Translations under genes and position numbers: made by a program
Notes under the pieces: generated by a model
Database searches by the model: none
Told to the model about the DNA's origin: nothing
The model's input: the letters and a program-made list of their open reading frames with translations, nothing else
DNA from: Aeromicrobium sp. Root472D3
GTDB taxonomy: Bacteria > Actinomycetota > Actinomycetes > Propionibacteriales > Nocardioidaceae
NCBI RefSeq assembly: GCF_001426485.1
Contig: NZ_LMET01000001.1
Location: 1,448,363-1,512,362, forward strand
Direction of reading: 5' to 3'
DNA: 64,000 nucleotides
Shown: positions 42,772-51,012 of the stretch, one piece after another
Layout: each line of letters starts with the position of its first letter
How positions within the stretch are numbered: position 1 is the first letter of the stretch

Positions 42772-43908
42772 CAGGCGTCCGGCGGGCGCGAGCCCCAGCT
42801 GCATGCCCACGAGGCCGCGTGACCGGCCGCTGAGCTGGTCGGCGACGCCCTGCAGGATCTTGGCCGACTCGGAGTCGGGATCGGACTCGACGATAGGGTC
42901 GCCGGCGTCGCCGCCCTCGCGCAGCTTCTGGTCGAGGGGGATCTGCCCGAGCATCGGCACGTCGTAGCCGAAGCGGCCGCTGAGGGTCTCGGCCACCTTG
43001 GCGGCACCGCCCGAGCCGAAGATCTCCATGCGCTCGCCGCCGGGGACCTGCAGGTACGACATGTTCTCGATCACGCCCGCGACCCGCTGGTGCATCATCG
43101 AGGCCATCGTGCCGGCCCGCTCGGCGACGTCGGCGGCAGCGGGCTGCGGCGTCGTGACGACGACGATCTCGGCGTTCGGCAGGTGCTGGCCCAGGCTGAT
43201 CGCCATGTCGCCCGTGCCGGGCGGGAGGTCGAGCAGCAGCGCGTCGAGGTCGCCCCAGTAGACGTCGCTCAGCATCTGCACGAGCGCGCGGTCGAGCATC
43301 GGCCCGCGCCACGCGACGACCTGGTCCTTGCGGGGCTTGAGCATGCCGATGCTGATGACCTTGAGGCCCTTGATCGGGACCGGCATGATCATGTCCTCGA
43401 CCTGGGTGGGGCGGATGTCGCCCACGCCCAGCATGTCGGGGATCGAGTGGCCGTAGATGTCGGCGTCGACGATGCCGACCTTGAGCCCGCGCTTGACCAT
43501 CGCCAGGGCGAGGTTGACCGTGACGGTCGACTTGCCGACGCCGCCCTTGCCGGACGCGATCGCGAACACCTTGGTCAGCGAGCCGGGCTGGGCGAAGGGG
43601 ACCTCGCGGTCGGCGCGTCCGCCGCGGAGCATCGTCTGCATGTCCTTGCGCTGCTCGTCGCTCATGACGCCCATGTCGACCACGACGGCGGCCGCGGGGG
43701 CGACGGTGCCGACCGCGGCGGTGACGTCGCGGGTCAGCGTGTCCTTGAGCGGGCATCCGGAGACCGTCAGGAGGATGCGGACCGTGATCTGGTGGTCGTC
43801 GATCGTGATCGTGTCGACCATGCCCAGCTCGGTGATCGGTCGCTTGATCTCGGGGTCGTTGACGCCGTCGAGGGCTGTGCGGATCTGCTCTTCGGTCACT
43901 GCTGCCAT
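42769..43908 (-). CDS. mrp: Mrp/ApbC-type P-loop ATPase (iron-sulfur cluster carrier)
   Basis: This 379-residue protein has an N-terminal MIP18/DUF59 domain (about 1-95) and a MinD-like P-loop domain with IASGKGGVGKSTVTVNLALA. ApbC/Mrp proteins carry iron-sulfur clusters to apo-proteins. The usual C-terminal Cys-x2-Cys is absent: the segment reads NMSYLQVPGGERMEIFG, a change I believe is common in actinobacterial homologues. The start is leaderless (TACGAT, 6 bases before the ATG). Confidence 0.9.
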   Translation of the reverse strand: MAAVTEEQIRTALDGVNDPEIKRPITELGMVDTITIDDHQITVRILLTVSGCPLKDTLTRDVTAAVGTVAPAAAVVVDMGVMSDEQRKDMQTMLRGGRADREVPFAQPGSLTKVFAIASGKGGVGKSTVTVNLALAMVKRGLKVGIVDADIYGHSIPDMLGVGDIRPTQVEDMIMPVPIKGLKVISIGMLKPRKDQVVAWRGPMLDRALVQMLSDVYWGDLDALLLDLPPGTGDMAISLGQHLPNAEIVVVTTPQPAAADVAERAGTMASMMHQRVAGVIENMSYLQVPGGERMEIFGSGGAAKVAETLSGRFGYDVPMLGQIPLDQKLREGGDAGDPIVESDPDSESAKILQGVADQLSGRSRGLVGMQLGLAPAGRL

Positions 43909-43914
43909 GTCCCC

Positions 43915-43920
43915 ATCGTA
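43915..43920 (-). promoter_or_regulatory. -10 box of mrp (leaderless)
   Basis: TACGAT on the minus strand ends 6 bases before the mrp ATG at 43908. No ribosome-binding site is seen. The same gap serves the divergent ABC-F gene. Confidence 0.45.
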
Positions 43921-43990
43921 CGGGGAGGACCGTCACGGCGAGCCTGAGTGTGACCTAACCACGGGCGCACCGGGGGCCGCGGCGCTTTGA

Positions 43991-43996
43991 GAGGAT
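43991..43996 (+). promoter_or_regulatory. Possible -10 box of the ABC-F gene
   Basis: GAGGAT ends 6 bases before the GTG at 44003. The sequence is a poorer match than the other -10 boxes here. GAGAGG overlaps it and could instead serve as a ribosome-binding site. Confidence 0.3.
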
Positions 43997-44002
43997 GACC
44001 GG

Positions 44003-45709
44003 GTGGGACACCTCGACCTCAACTCCGTGAGCTACACCCTGTCGGACGGACGTCCGCTGCTCGACGACGTCAGCCTGCGCGTCGGCGAGGGGGCCAAGGT
44101 CGCGCTGATCGGTCCCAACGGCACCGGCAAGACGACCCTGACCCGCATCGCGACCGGCGACCTCGCGCCTCACGCGGGGGCCGTGACCGTGACGGGAGGG
44201 CTCGGCGTGATGCGCCAGTTCATCGGGTCGGTGCGCGACGAGACGACGGTGCGCGACCTGCTGCTGTCGGTCGCGCCCGGGGCGGTGCGCGACGCCGCGG
44301 CCGAGGTCGACCGCACCGAGCTGCTCATGATCGAGCGCGACGAGGAGCAGGACCAGATGGCGTACGCGCAGGCGATCGTCGACTGGGGCGACGTCGGCGG
44401 CTACGAGCACGAGTCGCTGTGGGACGTCTGCGCGACGTCGGCGCTCGGCCTGCCGTTCCAGCAGGTGCAGCACCGTGCGGTCACGACGCTGTCGGGCGGG
44501 GAGCAGAAGCGGCTCGTGCTCGAGGCGCTGCTGAGGGGGCCCGAGCAGGTGCTGCTGCTCGACGAGCCCGACAACTACCTCGACGTCCCCGCCAAGCGCT
44601 GGCTCGAGGAGCAGCTGGCCGAGTCGCCCAAGACGGTGCTGTTCGTCAGCCACGACCGCGAGCTGATCGAGCGGGTCGCGCAACGCATCGCGACGCTCGA
44701 GCCGGGGCCGGACGGCAGCACGCTGTGGGTGCACCCGGGACGCTTCTCGACGTACCTGCAGGCGCGCATCGACCGCAACGCCAAGCTCGAGGAGCGGCGC
44801 CTGCGGTGGGACGAGGAGCGCGCCAAGCTCAAGGCGCTGGTGATCATGTACCGGCAGAAGTCGGCCTTCAACTCCGACATGGCCTCGCGGCTGCAGGCCG
44901 CCGAGACGCGGCTCGAGCGCTTCGAGCGGCAGGGGCCGCCCGAGGCGGTCCCGATCGCGCAGAACCTGCGGATGCGGCTCGAGGGTGGCCGGACGGCGAA
45001 GCGGGCCGTCGTCGCCGAGCAGGTGGGGCTCACGGGACTCATGAAGCCCTTCGACCTCGAGATCTGGTTCGGCGAGCGGGTCGGCGTGCTGGGCGGCAAC
45101 GGCTCGGGCAAGTCGCACTTCCTGCGGCTGCTGGCGGGGGGCGGATCGCGACCGGACGTCGAGCACGAGCCGGTCGGCGACGTCGTCCCGCCGCCGGTCG
45201 ACCACACCGGCATGGCGCGCCTGGGGTCCCGGGTCCGTCCGGGCTGGTTCGCGCAGACCCACGAGCACCCGTCGCTGGTGGGACGGACGCTCCTCGAGGT
45301 GCTGCACCACGGAGACGGTCACCGCCGGGGCATGGGGCACGAGGCCTCGGCCAAGGCGCTCGACCGGTACGGGCTGGCCAAGGCCGGCGACCAGGTGTTC
45401 GACCAGCTGTCGGGCGGCCAGCAGGCCCGGTTCCAGATCCTGCTGCTCGAGCTGGCGCACGCGACGCTGCTGCTGCTCGACGAGCCGACCGACAACCTCG
45501 ACCTCGAGTCGGCCGAGGCGCTGGAGTCGGCGCTGTCGACCTTCGAGGGCACCGTCATGGCCGTGACGCACGACCGGTGGTTCGCCCGCGGCTTCGACCG
45601 GTTCGTGGTCTTCGGCGCCGACGGCCAGGTCTACGAGGCGGACGAGCCGGTGTGGGACGAAGGTCAGGTCGACCGGGTGGAGCGCGCGAGGGAGAGGAAC
45701 GACCGATGA
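44003..45709 (+). CDS. ABC-F family ATP-binding protein
   Basis: This 568-residue protein has two ABC ATPase domains and no membrane helix. The first has Walker A GPNGTGKTT, signature LSGGEQKRL and Walker B LLLDEPDNYLD. The second has GGNGSGKSH, LSGGQQARF and LLLDEPTDNLD. A charged linker of about 80 residues between them (ERRLRWDEERAKLKALV) is the ABC-F signature that contacts the ribosome. Such factors act in translation or antibiotic protection. It overlaps the methyltransferase gene (ATGA). The GTG start is divergent from mrp. Confidence 0.88.
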   Translation: MGHLDLNSVSYTLSDGRPLLDDVSLRVGEGAKVALIGPNGTGKTTLTRIATGDLAPHAGAVTVTGGLGVMRQFIGSVRDETTVRDLLLSVAPGAVRDAAAEVDRTELLMIERDEEQDQMAYAQAIVDWGDVGGYEHESLWDVCATSALGLPFQQVQHRAVTTLSGGEQKRLVLEALLRGPEQVLLLDEPDNYLDVPAKRWLEEQLAESPKTVLFVSHDRELIERVAQRIATLEPGPDGSTLWVHPGRFSTYLQARIDRNAKLEERRLRWDEERAKLKALVIMYRQKSAFNSDMASRLQAAETRLERFERQGPPEAVPIAQNLRMRLEGGRTAKRAVVAEQVGLTGLMKPFDLEIWFGERVGVLGGNGSGKSHFLRLLAGGGSRPDVEHEPVGDVVPPPVDHTGMARLGSRVRPGWFAQTHEHPSLVGRTLLEVLHHGDGHRRGMGHEASAKALDRYGLAKAGDQVFDQLSGGQQARFQILLLELAHATLLLLDEPTDNLDLESAEALESALSTFEGTVMAVTHDRWFARGFDRFVVFGADGQVYEADEPVWDEGQVDRVERARERNDR

Positions 45710-46317
45710 GCCAGGACGTGTTCGGCGAGGAGTTCTGGGACGAGCGCTACGGCGCGGACGACCGCGTCTGGAGCGGGCAGCCCAATCCGCAGCTCGTCGA
45801 CCGGGTGACGGGTCTGACGCCCGGCCGGGCGCTCGACGTCGGCGCGGGCGAGGGCGCCGACGCGGTGTGGCTCGCGCGGCGGGGGTGGGACGTCACGGCG
45901 TTCGACGTCTCGCGGGTCGCTCTGGACAAGGTGCGCGCCCACGCCGTCGACGCGGGCGTCGCCGACCGCGTCACGTGCCACCGGGTCGACCTCGCCACGT
46001 GGGTCGGGGAGCCCGCCGCGTACGACCTGGTGTCGGCGCAGTTCATGTACCTCGACCAGCCGGGGCTGACGACCCTGTACCGCCAGCTCGGCGCCGCGGT
46101 CGCGCCCGGCGGCCGGCTGCTGCTCGTGGGGCACCACCCCGTCGACGAGCGGCACGGCTCGCACGACTTCCCCGACGTGCGGTGGACGCCCGAGGACGCC
46201 GCGGCCTGGCTCGACGCCGACGACTGGGCGTCGATCGACACCGCCACGGTGCAGCGGCAGGGGCACCTCGGGACCATGCACGACGGCATCGTCGAGGCGG
46301 TCAAGCGGAGCGGGTGA
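45706..46317 (+). CDS. Class I SAM-dependent methyltransferase (TehB-like)
   Basis: This 203-residue protein has EEFWDERYGADDRVWSGQPN, motif I ALDVGAGEGADAVWLARRG, and LLLVGHHPVDERHG. The start and layout match small TehB/UbiE-type methyltransferases. Substrate unknown. The ATG overlaps the ABC-F stop (ATGA), so the two are co-translated; it is 168 bases upstream of the secretion locus and probably not part of it. Confidence 0.82.
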   Translation: MSQDVFGEEFWDERYGADDRVWSGQPNPQLVDRVTGLTPGRALDVGAGEGADAVWLARRGWDVTAFDVSRVALDKVRAHAVDAGVADRVTCHRVDLATWVGEPAAYDLVSAQFMYLDQPGLTTLYRQLGAAVAPGGRLLLVGHHPVDERHGSHDFPDVRWTPEDAAAWLDADDWASIDTATVQRQGHLGTMHDGIVEAVKRSG

Positions 46318-46391
46318 CGCGCGTTCACCGGGGCGTCGCCGCACGGTCACGCACTGGACGGCCTCGTACCGAAAAACTTGCTGGCTTGGCA

Positions 46392-46419
46392 GGACGTTCG
46401 TCCGTCGATCCGTTAGAGT
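46392..46419 (+). promoter_or_regulatory. Promoter of the forward arm of the secretion-like locus
   Basis: A -10 box TAGAGT (46414-46419) lies downstream of the inverted element GGACG-TT-CGTCC (46392-46403) at the expected -35 position. A leader of about 60 bases with AGAAGGGG, 8 bases before the ATG, follows. The inverted element may be an operator or an activator site. Nothing else is clear in the 168-base gap. Confidence 0.45.
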
Positions 46420-46485
46420 CGGGCTGTCATTCCGATTGTCATCCCGCCGTGGTTCGTCCGTGGCGCTGTAGAAGGGGTATGCAGC

Positions 46486-46782
46486 ATGGCCAATGTTTCA
46501 GTTTCCTACCAGGAGATGCAGGACCAGGCGACCAAGCTCAACAACGGTCGCGTCGACATCGAGTCGCAGCTGTCGGCTCTGAAGACCCAGATCGAGGGCC
46601 TCGTGTCGGGCGGCTTCGTCACCGACTCGGCCTCGGACGCGTTCCGCACGTCGTACGAGGAGTTCAACTCCGGCGTCTCGAAGGCCCTCGAGGGCCTCGA
46701 CGGCATGGCGACGTACCTCAACAAGGCTGCCGAGACGTTCGCCGACGTCGACACGCAGCTCGCGAGCGCCCTCAAGGGCTGA
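46486..46782 (+). CDS. WXG100-family protein lacking the WxG turn
   Basis: This 98-residue protein is predicted as two helices separated by a turn, the WXG100 (EsxA) shape, and ends in FADVDTQLASALKG. At the turn it has LVSGGFVTDSASDAF in place of W-x-G, a variant also seen in streptomycete relatives. Such proteins are the small dimeric substrates and co-factors of type VII secretion. It has its own strong ribosome-binding site and promoter, and is followed by a stable hairpin, so it may be made in excess over the downstream proteins. Confidence 0.78.
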   Translation: MANVSVSYQEMQDQATKLNNGRVDIESQLSALKTQIEGLVSGGFVTDSASDAFRTSYEEFNSGVSKALEGLDGMATYLNKAAETFADVDTQLASALKG

Positions 46783-46801
46783 TCCGCCCCGATCGATCGC
46801 C

Positions 46802-46833
46802 CGGCAGGGGCGCCCTCAGGGGTGCCCCTGCCG
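46802..46833 (+). terminator. 14-bp stem-loop after the first WXG100 gene
   Basis: Bases 46802-46815 (CGGCAGGGGCGCCC) pair with 46820-46833 around a TCAG tetraloop, with one G-T wobble. There is no T-tract. It lies 19 bases after the stop and 77 bases before the next start. It could partly terminate transcription or stabilise the upstream message. Confidence 0.5.
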
Positions 46834-46909
46834 ACGCGGTCGTGAGCGCCGCGGCGCGCTCTTCACGACCTCTTCACGGTGACCACTCCCACGCGAAGGA
46901 TGCCTCACG

Positions 46910-47200
46910 ATGGCTGATCTGACGTACAACAGCGGCGACCTCGAGACCTTGGGCGCCCAGCTGAAGGACCTGCACGGCAAGCTCAAGGACGACGGGCGCC
47001 TCAAGGAGCTCAACAAGGAAGAGGTCGGACACACGAAGGTCGCCGAGGCGATCGACGACTTCGTCAACGACTGGGACGACAAGCGCAAGAAGCTCAACGA
47101 CAAGGTCGAGGCACTCGGCGAGATGGCCAGCAAGTCCAGCGAGGAGTTCACGAAGGCGGACCTCGAGCTGGCCGAAGCACTCAAGCAGGAAGCGGAGTAG
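46910..47200 (+). CDS. WXG100-like small helical protein
   Basis: This 96-residue, strongly charged protein is nearly all helix (DLETLGAQLKDLHGKLKD, AIDDFVNDWDDKRKKLND, KVEALGEMASKSSEEF). Size, helicity and a central Trp in NDWDDKR fit a WXG100 relative acting as partner or chaperone of a larger secreted protein. It ends 5 bases before the gene of the 454-residue protein. The classic WxG turn is not present. Confidence 0.65.
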   Translation: MADLTYNSGDLETLGAQLKDLHGKLKDDGRLKELNKEEVGHTKVAEAIDDFVNDWDDKRKKLNDKVEALGEMASKSSEEFTKADLELAEALKQEAE

Positions 47201-47205
47201 AGATC

Positions 47206-48570
47206 GTGAGCGCGCGCAACTACCTCCAGTGGGAGCTCGTCGGCGAGGGTTCGGACCCCGTCGTGGCGTCGGAGTACGACGTCGACCAGTCGGCCAAGAT
47301 CTTCGCCGACCAGGGCCAGCAGATGAACGACGCCGCGTCCCTGCTCAAGCAGATCGCGGACCTCACCGGCTGGACGGGCGAGGCCGCCACGCAGCTGGCC
47401 GACAAGGCCGACGACGCCTACAGCGACCTCGACAAGGCCGCCCAGAAGTACATCGACGCGGGCGCCGCCCTCAGCACCTTCGCGGGCAAGGTCGGCACGG
47501 CACGCGCCGAGACGGCCGCCGCGGTCGCCGACGCCGTCGAGGCCGAGGCCCAGCGCAAGAGCAACGCGACGAGCGAGCTCGAGGGCGTCGCCGAGCCGAC
47601 CGACGCGCAGAAGGACGCCGACGAGCTGCGCGGCGACCGGCTCGACGCGGCCAACTCCGCCCTGTCGGCGGCGCGCACGCGCCTCGTCAACGCGCTCGAG
47701 GACCTCGAGAGTGCCGCCAGCACGTGTGCGAGCGCGATCAAGAACGCGTCCGAGCAGTTCAAGGACAGCACGATGGACGACGTCAAGGGAGCCGTCAGCT
47801 CGGCCCTGGCCGTGATCGTCGACGCGCTCAACGTCCTCGCGATCATCCTGGCCGTCGTCATCGTGGTGCTGCTGATCATCGGCACCGGCGGCGCCTTCCT
47901 CGCCTTCCTCATCACGGCCGCCTTCTGGGTCGGCATCGCGATCCTCGCGGGCACGACGATCCAGTTCCTGATGGGCGACGCCGACGGGTGGGACCTGCTG
48001 TTCGCCGCCTTCGGTGCGTTCGGTGGCAAGCTGCTCACGGCGGGCGGCAAGCTCGCCGCGAACTCGATCAAGTCGGCCCGGGTGCTCCAGGTCGCCCGCA
48101 TCACGCAGTCCACCAAGGACGGCATGAACGGGCTGGTCAAGTTCGGCCAGCGCTTCCCCCTGAAGTCGGTCCGGGCGTTCGCCAACGGCTTCGAGACCCG
48201 CGCCATCACCAAGGCCGTCAGCGCGTTCAACACCCAGATCGACGACCTCGCGTCGACGTCGCGTCTGCTGCGCGGCCTCGACCTGGCCGAGATGTCGACG
48301 AGCATCCGGCAGATCAACGCGCTGCGCGGCATGAACCCGACCCCCGCCATGATGGCTCACCTCGACGAGGCGGTCGGCGGGCTCAAGCTGGCCGGCACCG
48401 GTGCCGCGATGCAGTTCTCGTCGCAGTTCAAGGACGGGCTGGGCGCCCCCGAGTCGTTCACCAACACCTTCAACAACATGCGTGACGGTCTCGACATGCT
48501 GCAGGACAACCCGCCGGTCGGGCCCATCAGCGCCCCGATCAACATCCACGTCTCCGGCGTCGGGCGGTGA
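47206..48570 (+). CDS. Large effector-like protein with N-terminal WXG-type domain and buried hydrophobic helices
   Basis: This 454-residue protein has an N-terminal helical domain (about 1-170) with the WxG turn in QIADLTGWTGEAATQLA, then a strongly hydrophobic segment with two to three membrane-type helices (about 205-255), then a C-terminal helical region of about 200 residues and a short proline/glycine end. The layout recalls LXG/WXG polymorphic proteins exported by type VII machines, but no toxin motif can be seen at the C-terminus. GTG start, with GGAG 7 bases upstream. Its stop overlaps the next gene (GTGA). Confidence 0.68.
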   Translation: MSARNYLQWELVGEGSDPVVASEYDVDQSAKIFADQGQQMNDAASLLKQIADLTGWTGEAATQLADKADDAYSDLDKAAQKYIDAGAALSTFAGKVGTARAETAAAVADAVEAEAQRKSNATSELEGVAEPTDAQKDADELRGDRLDAANSALSAARTRLVNALEDLESAASTCASAIKNASEQFKDSTMDDVKGAVSSALAVIVDALNVLAIILAVVIVVLLIIGTGGAFLAFLITAAFWVGIAILAGTTIQFLMGDADGWDLLFAAFGAFGGKLLTAGGKLAANSIKSARVLQVARITQSTKDGMNGLVKFGQRFPLKSVRAFANGFETRAITKAVSAFNTQIDDLASTSRLLRGLDLAEMSTSIRQINALRGMNPTPAMMAHLDEAVGGLKLAGTGAAMQFSSQFKDGLGAPESFTNTFNNMRDGLDMLQDNPPVGPISAPINIHVSGVGR

Positions 48571-49745
48571 CGCGCTCGTCCCTGCGACCCGGTCCGCGTG
48601 CCGGCCTGGAGATCGCGGAGGCGAGGGGGTGGCGCATCGAGGTCACCTCGGGTGGCGGGGTCACGATGACGTCGCCGGGCGAGCCCGACACCCTCATCGC
48701 GTCGCCGGGCCAGGTCGCCCGGGCGGTCGTGCTGCGTGGCGCCCAGGTTCCTGACGCCGCCCTGCACCCTCGAGGGTTCGAGGAGAGCCTGGCGCTGCTC
48801 TCCGACGACGCGGCGCTGCTCGTCGTCCCGTTGCACCTGCTCGCGCACGGCGACGTGCGCGACGCCGCCGAGCTGCGTCGGGTCGCCGGGGCCGACGACT
48901 TCGCCCAGTCCCTCGGGCTCGCCCTCGAACCGGCCACCGACGCCGAGGCCGCCCTCGCATCGCGCTCCGCCGTGACGGTGGACCGCGGTCCGGTGCGGTC
49001 GGGTCTTCGGCGGGCTGCGTCGCGGCACGTCGCCCTGCTGGTGCTCTCGGCACTGGGCGCGATCGCGGCGATGGCCCTGGGTGGCGACATCGGGCCCTAC
49101 ATCGGCCTCGCGGCATCGGCCGTCGTGCTGTTCGTGGCCTTCGAGCAGTGGCGCTACCGCGCGACGTTCCTCCAGCTCGTCGCGGGGCCGCCGGCGGCCT
49201 CCGGACGGGCCGACGTGTCCAACGGGTCGACCGGCGAGCTGCTGCAGATCGGCGCCGACGACGTGGTCCACGTCGGCGCGGGCACCGAGACCTGGCTCGC
49301 GGGCCCAGGCCGGGGCGGGGTCGTGACGTGCTCGGTCTCCGGCGGCAGTCTGCGTCTGGTCGACCGACGCGGCACCGACCTGCTGGTGCTGGGCGCGACG
49401 GGGTGGTCGTCGGCCGGCGACCGGGACACGCTGCAGCGTGCCTGTCGCGCCGCCGGCATCGACCTCGACGTCGCCCGGGGCGCGTTCGAGGGCGGCGACA
49501 CGGCAGAGCCTCGCGGCACGACCCGCATGTCGGCTGCTGCGTCGGGCGACGTCGTGACGGCGGGCCCGTTCGCGGCCCTGCTGATCTCGTTCTTCATCGC
49601 CGTGACCCATGCCGCCCCGGTCGACGACCTCGACCCGATCCGGGCCGTGGTCGTCGTGGTGGCCCTGGCGGCGCTGGCGCTGACCGGCGTCGCCCAGCTG
49701 CGACAGCGACAGTGGTCGCGTCGCCAGACCCGTACGAGAGGATGA
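48567..49745 (+). CDS. Four-helix membrane protein of the secretion-like locus
   Basis: This 392-residue protein has a soluble N-terminal part (about 1-145), two hydrophobic helices near 150-190, a central soluble domain of about 130 residues and two further helices near 330-378. No family recognised. The GTG start overlaps the 454-residue protein's stop, so the two are co-translated. A membrane partner, export component or immunity protein are all possible. Confidence 0.6.
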   Translation: MTRSSLRPGPRAGLEIAEARGWRIEVTSGGGVTMTSPGEPDTLIASPGQVARAVVLRGAQVPDAALHPRGFEESLALLSDDAALLVVPLHLLAHGDVRDAAELRRVAGADDFAQSLGLALEPATDAEAALASRSAVTVDRGPVRSGLRRAASRHVALLVLSALGAIAAMALGGDIGPYIGLAASAVVLFVAFEQWRYRATFLQLVAGPPAASGRADVSNGSTGELLQIGADDVVHVGAGTETWLAGPGRGGVVTCSVSGGSLRLVDRRGTDLLVLGATGWSSAGDRDTLQRACRAAGIDLDVARGAFEGGDTAEPRGTTRMSAAASGDVVTAGPFAALLISFFIAVTHAAPVDDLDPIRAVVVVVALAALALTGVAQLRQRQWSRRQTRTRG

Positions 49746-49747
49746 CG

Positions 49748-50338
49748 ATGGAGGACGACTACCTGGACGTCGGGGGATTCCGCGAGTGGCTCCCGCTCGA
49801 GATGGAGCTCGACGCCGACCAGTACGTGGAGTCCGTCGTCGACCACTTCGTCGACGATCCGGCCGATCCGGCCGTGCTGCGGGCCATGGCCGCACACCTG
49901 GCGACGATGGCCGCACAGCTCAGGGACATGAACGACGACCAGACCATGGTGCTGGGTGGCTGGGTCCTGCTCCCGCCGGGGGGCCGGCGGCTCGAGCCCC
50001 TCACCGTCGCCCGTCTGCTCGCCGTGCGCGTGCCGCAGGGCATCACGACCTCGGAGCTCGTCGCCGACCTGATCCACGACGCCCCGCTGCACCAGCCGAT
50101 CGAGGCCGAGACGATCACCACGGCCTCGGGACCGGCCGAGCTGGTGCGGGTCCGCACCTACGAGACCACCGAGCACGGTGTCGACCTGAGCGAGACGATC
50201 TGCGTCCTGTGGCTGCCGTCCGGCGAGAACTACGCCATCGTGCTCGCGACGCTGCCCATCGACGACCTGGTCGTGGCCGCCGACGCGGTGCCCGCGATCA
50301 CGGGTCTGGCCGAGTCCGTGAAGGGCCTCCCGCAGTGA
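49748..50338 (+). CDS. Hypothetical soluble protein of the secretion-like locus
   Basis: This 196-residue acidic protein has no membrane helix or known motif (DYLDVGGFREWLPLEME, MVLGGWVLLPPGGRRLEPL). The ATG at 49748 is preferred to one at 49742 because GAGAGG (49736-49741) is 6 bases upstream. It overlaps the next gene by GTGA. A chaperone or immunity role for the large neighbour is conceivable; nothing in the sequence shows it. Confidence 0.6.
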   Translation: MEDDYLDVGGFREWLPLEMELDADQYVESVVDHFVDDPADPAVLRAMAAHLATMAAQLRDMNDDQTMVLGGWVLLPPGGRRLEPLTVARLLAVRVPQGITTSELVADLIHDAPLHQPIEAETITTASGPAELVRVRTYETTEHGVDLSETICVLWLPSGENYAIVLATLPIDDLVVAADAVPAITGLAESVKGLPQ

Positions 50339-50985
50339 ACGGCATCCGAACCGTCAGGGCCCCGGGCGGCTGGAAGCTCGTGATCCCCGCGGGGTGGGCG
50401 ACGCTGTCGACCGACCCGAACGTGCGCAACGACCAGATCAAGCGGCTGCTCGACCGTCAGTTCGAGGGCACGGCCCGCGACGAGCTGATCCAGGTACGGG
50501 TCGAGGCGGACCGGCGGCTCAAGCAGGACCTCGCCCGGGCTGCCGAGAACGGCGTGACCCAGATGCACGCCCTGGTGGACCCGATCGTGAAGCTCCCGAT
50601 CTCGGCGACGCTGCTGGTCGCGCAGCTCTACGTCGGATCGGACCGCGAGGTCGTCGACGGGCTCGCGAAGCTGCTCGGCAAGGCCGAGGGCGTGCTCGAG
50701 GTCGAGAACCTGACGCTCGGCGGGGTCCCCGCGACGCGCCGCCGCCGTCGGGCGCTCGAACCGTCGGGCGAGGAGCCGGACGCCCCGGAGATATGGCACA
50801 CCCACGTCGACTACATGATCCAGATCAGCATGGACGACCTGCTGGTCCTGAGCTTCGTCACCTCGACCGATGCGCTGTCCGACCAGCTGACCTTCGTCTT
50901 CGACTCGATCGCCGCGACGCTGCACCAAGGAGACAGCGGTCTGGAGTGGGAGCCGACGTTCTACGCGCCGAACGAGGCAGAATGA
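50335..50985 (+). CDS. Hypothetical soluble protein of the secretion-like locus
   Basis: This 216-residue protein starts VNGIRTVRAPGGWKLVIPAGWATL, a 'P-x-G-W' motif seen at the start of several type VII-linked actinobacterial hypotheticals, and is otherwise an alpha/beta soluble protein. Residues 135-160 are Arg-rich. It is coupled to the upstream gene by GTGA overlap. Function unknown. Confidence 0.6.
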   Translation: MNGIRTVRAPGGWKLVIPAGWATLSTDPNVRNDQIKRLLDRQFEGTARDELIQVRVEADRRLKQDLARAAENGVTQMHALVDPIVKLPISATLLVAQLYVGSDREVVDGLAKLLGKAEGVLEVENLTLGGVPATRRRRRALEPSGEEPDAPEIWHTHVDYMIQISMDDLLVLSFVTSTDALSDQLTFVFDSIAATLHQGDSGLEWEPTFYAPNEAE

Positions 50986-51012
50986 GCACTCCCTGACGTC
51001 GAGGAGAGCTTC

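Noticed and set aside
46802-46833. Hairpin as a riboswitch
   Set aside because: It is a single simple stem with a tetraloop after a stop codon, with no further conserved RNA elements visible.
46486-47200. Calling the two small proteins EsxA and EsxB
   Set aside because: Neither has the standard WxG turn and the C-terminal YxxxD/E export signal is not clear, so only the family-level description is supported.
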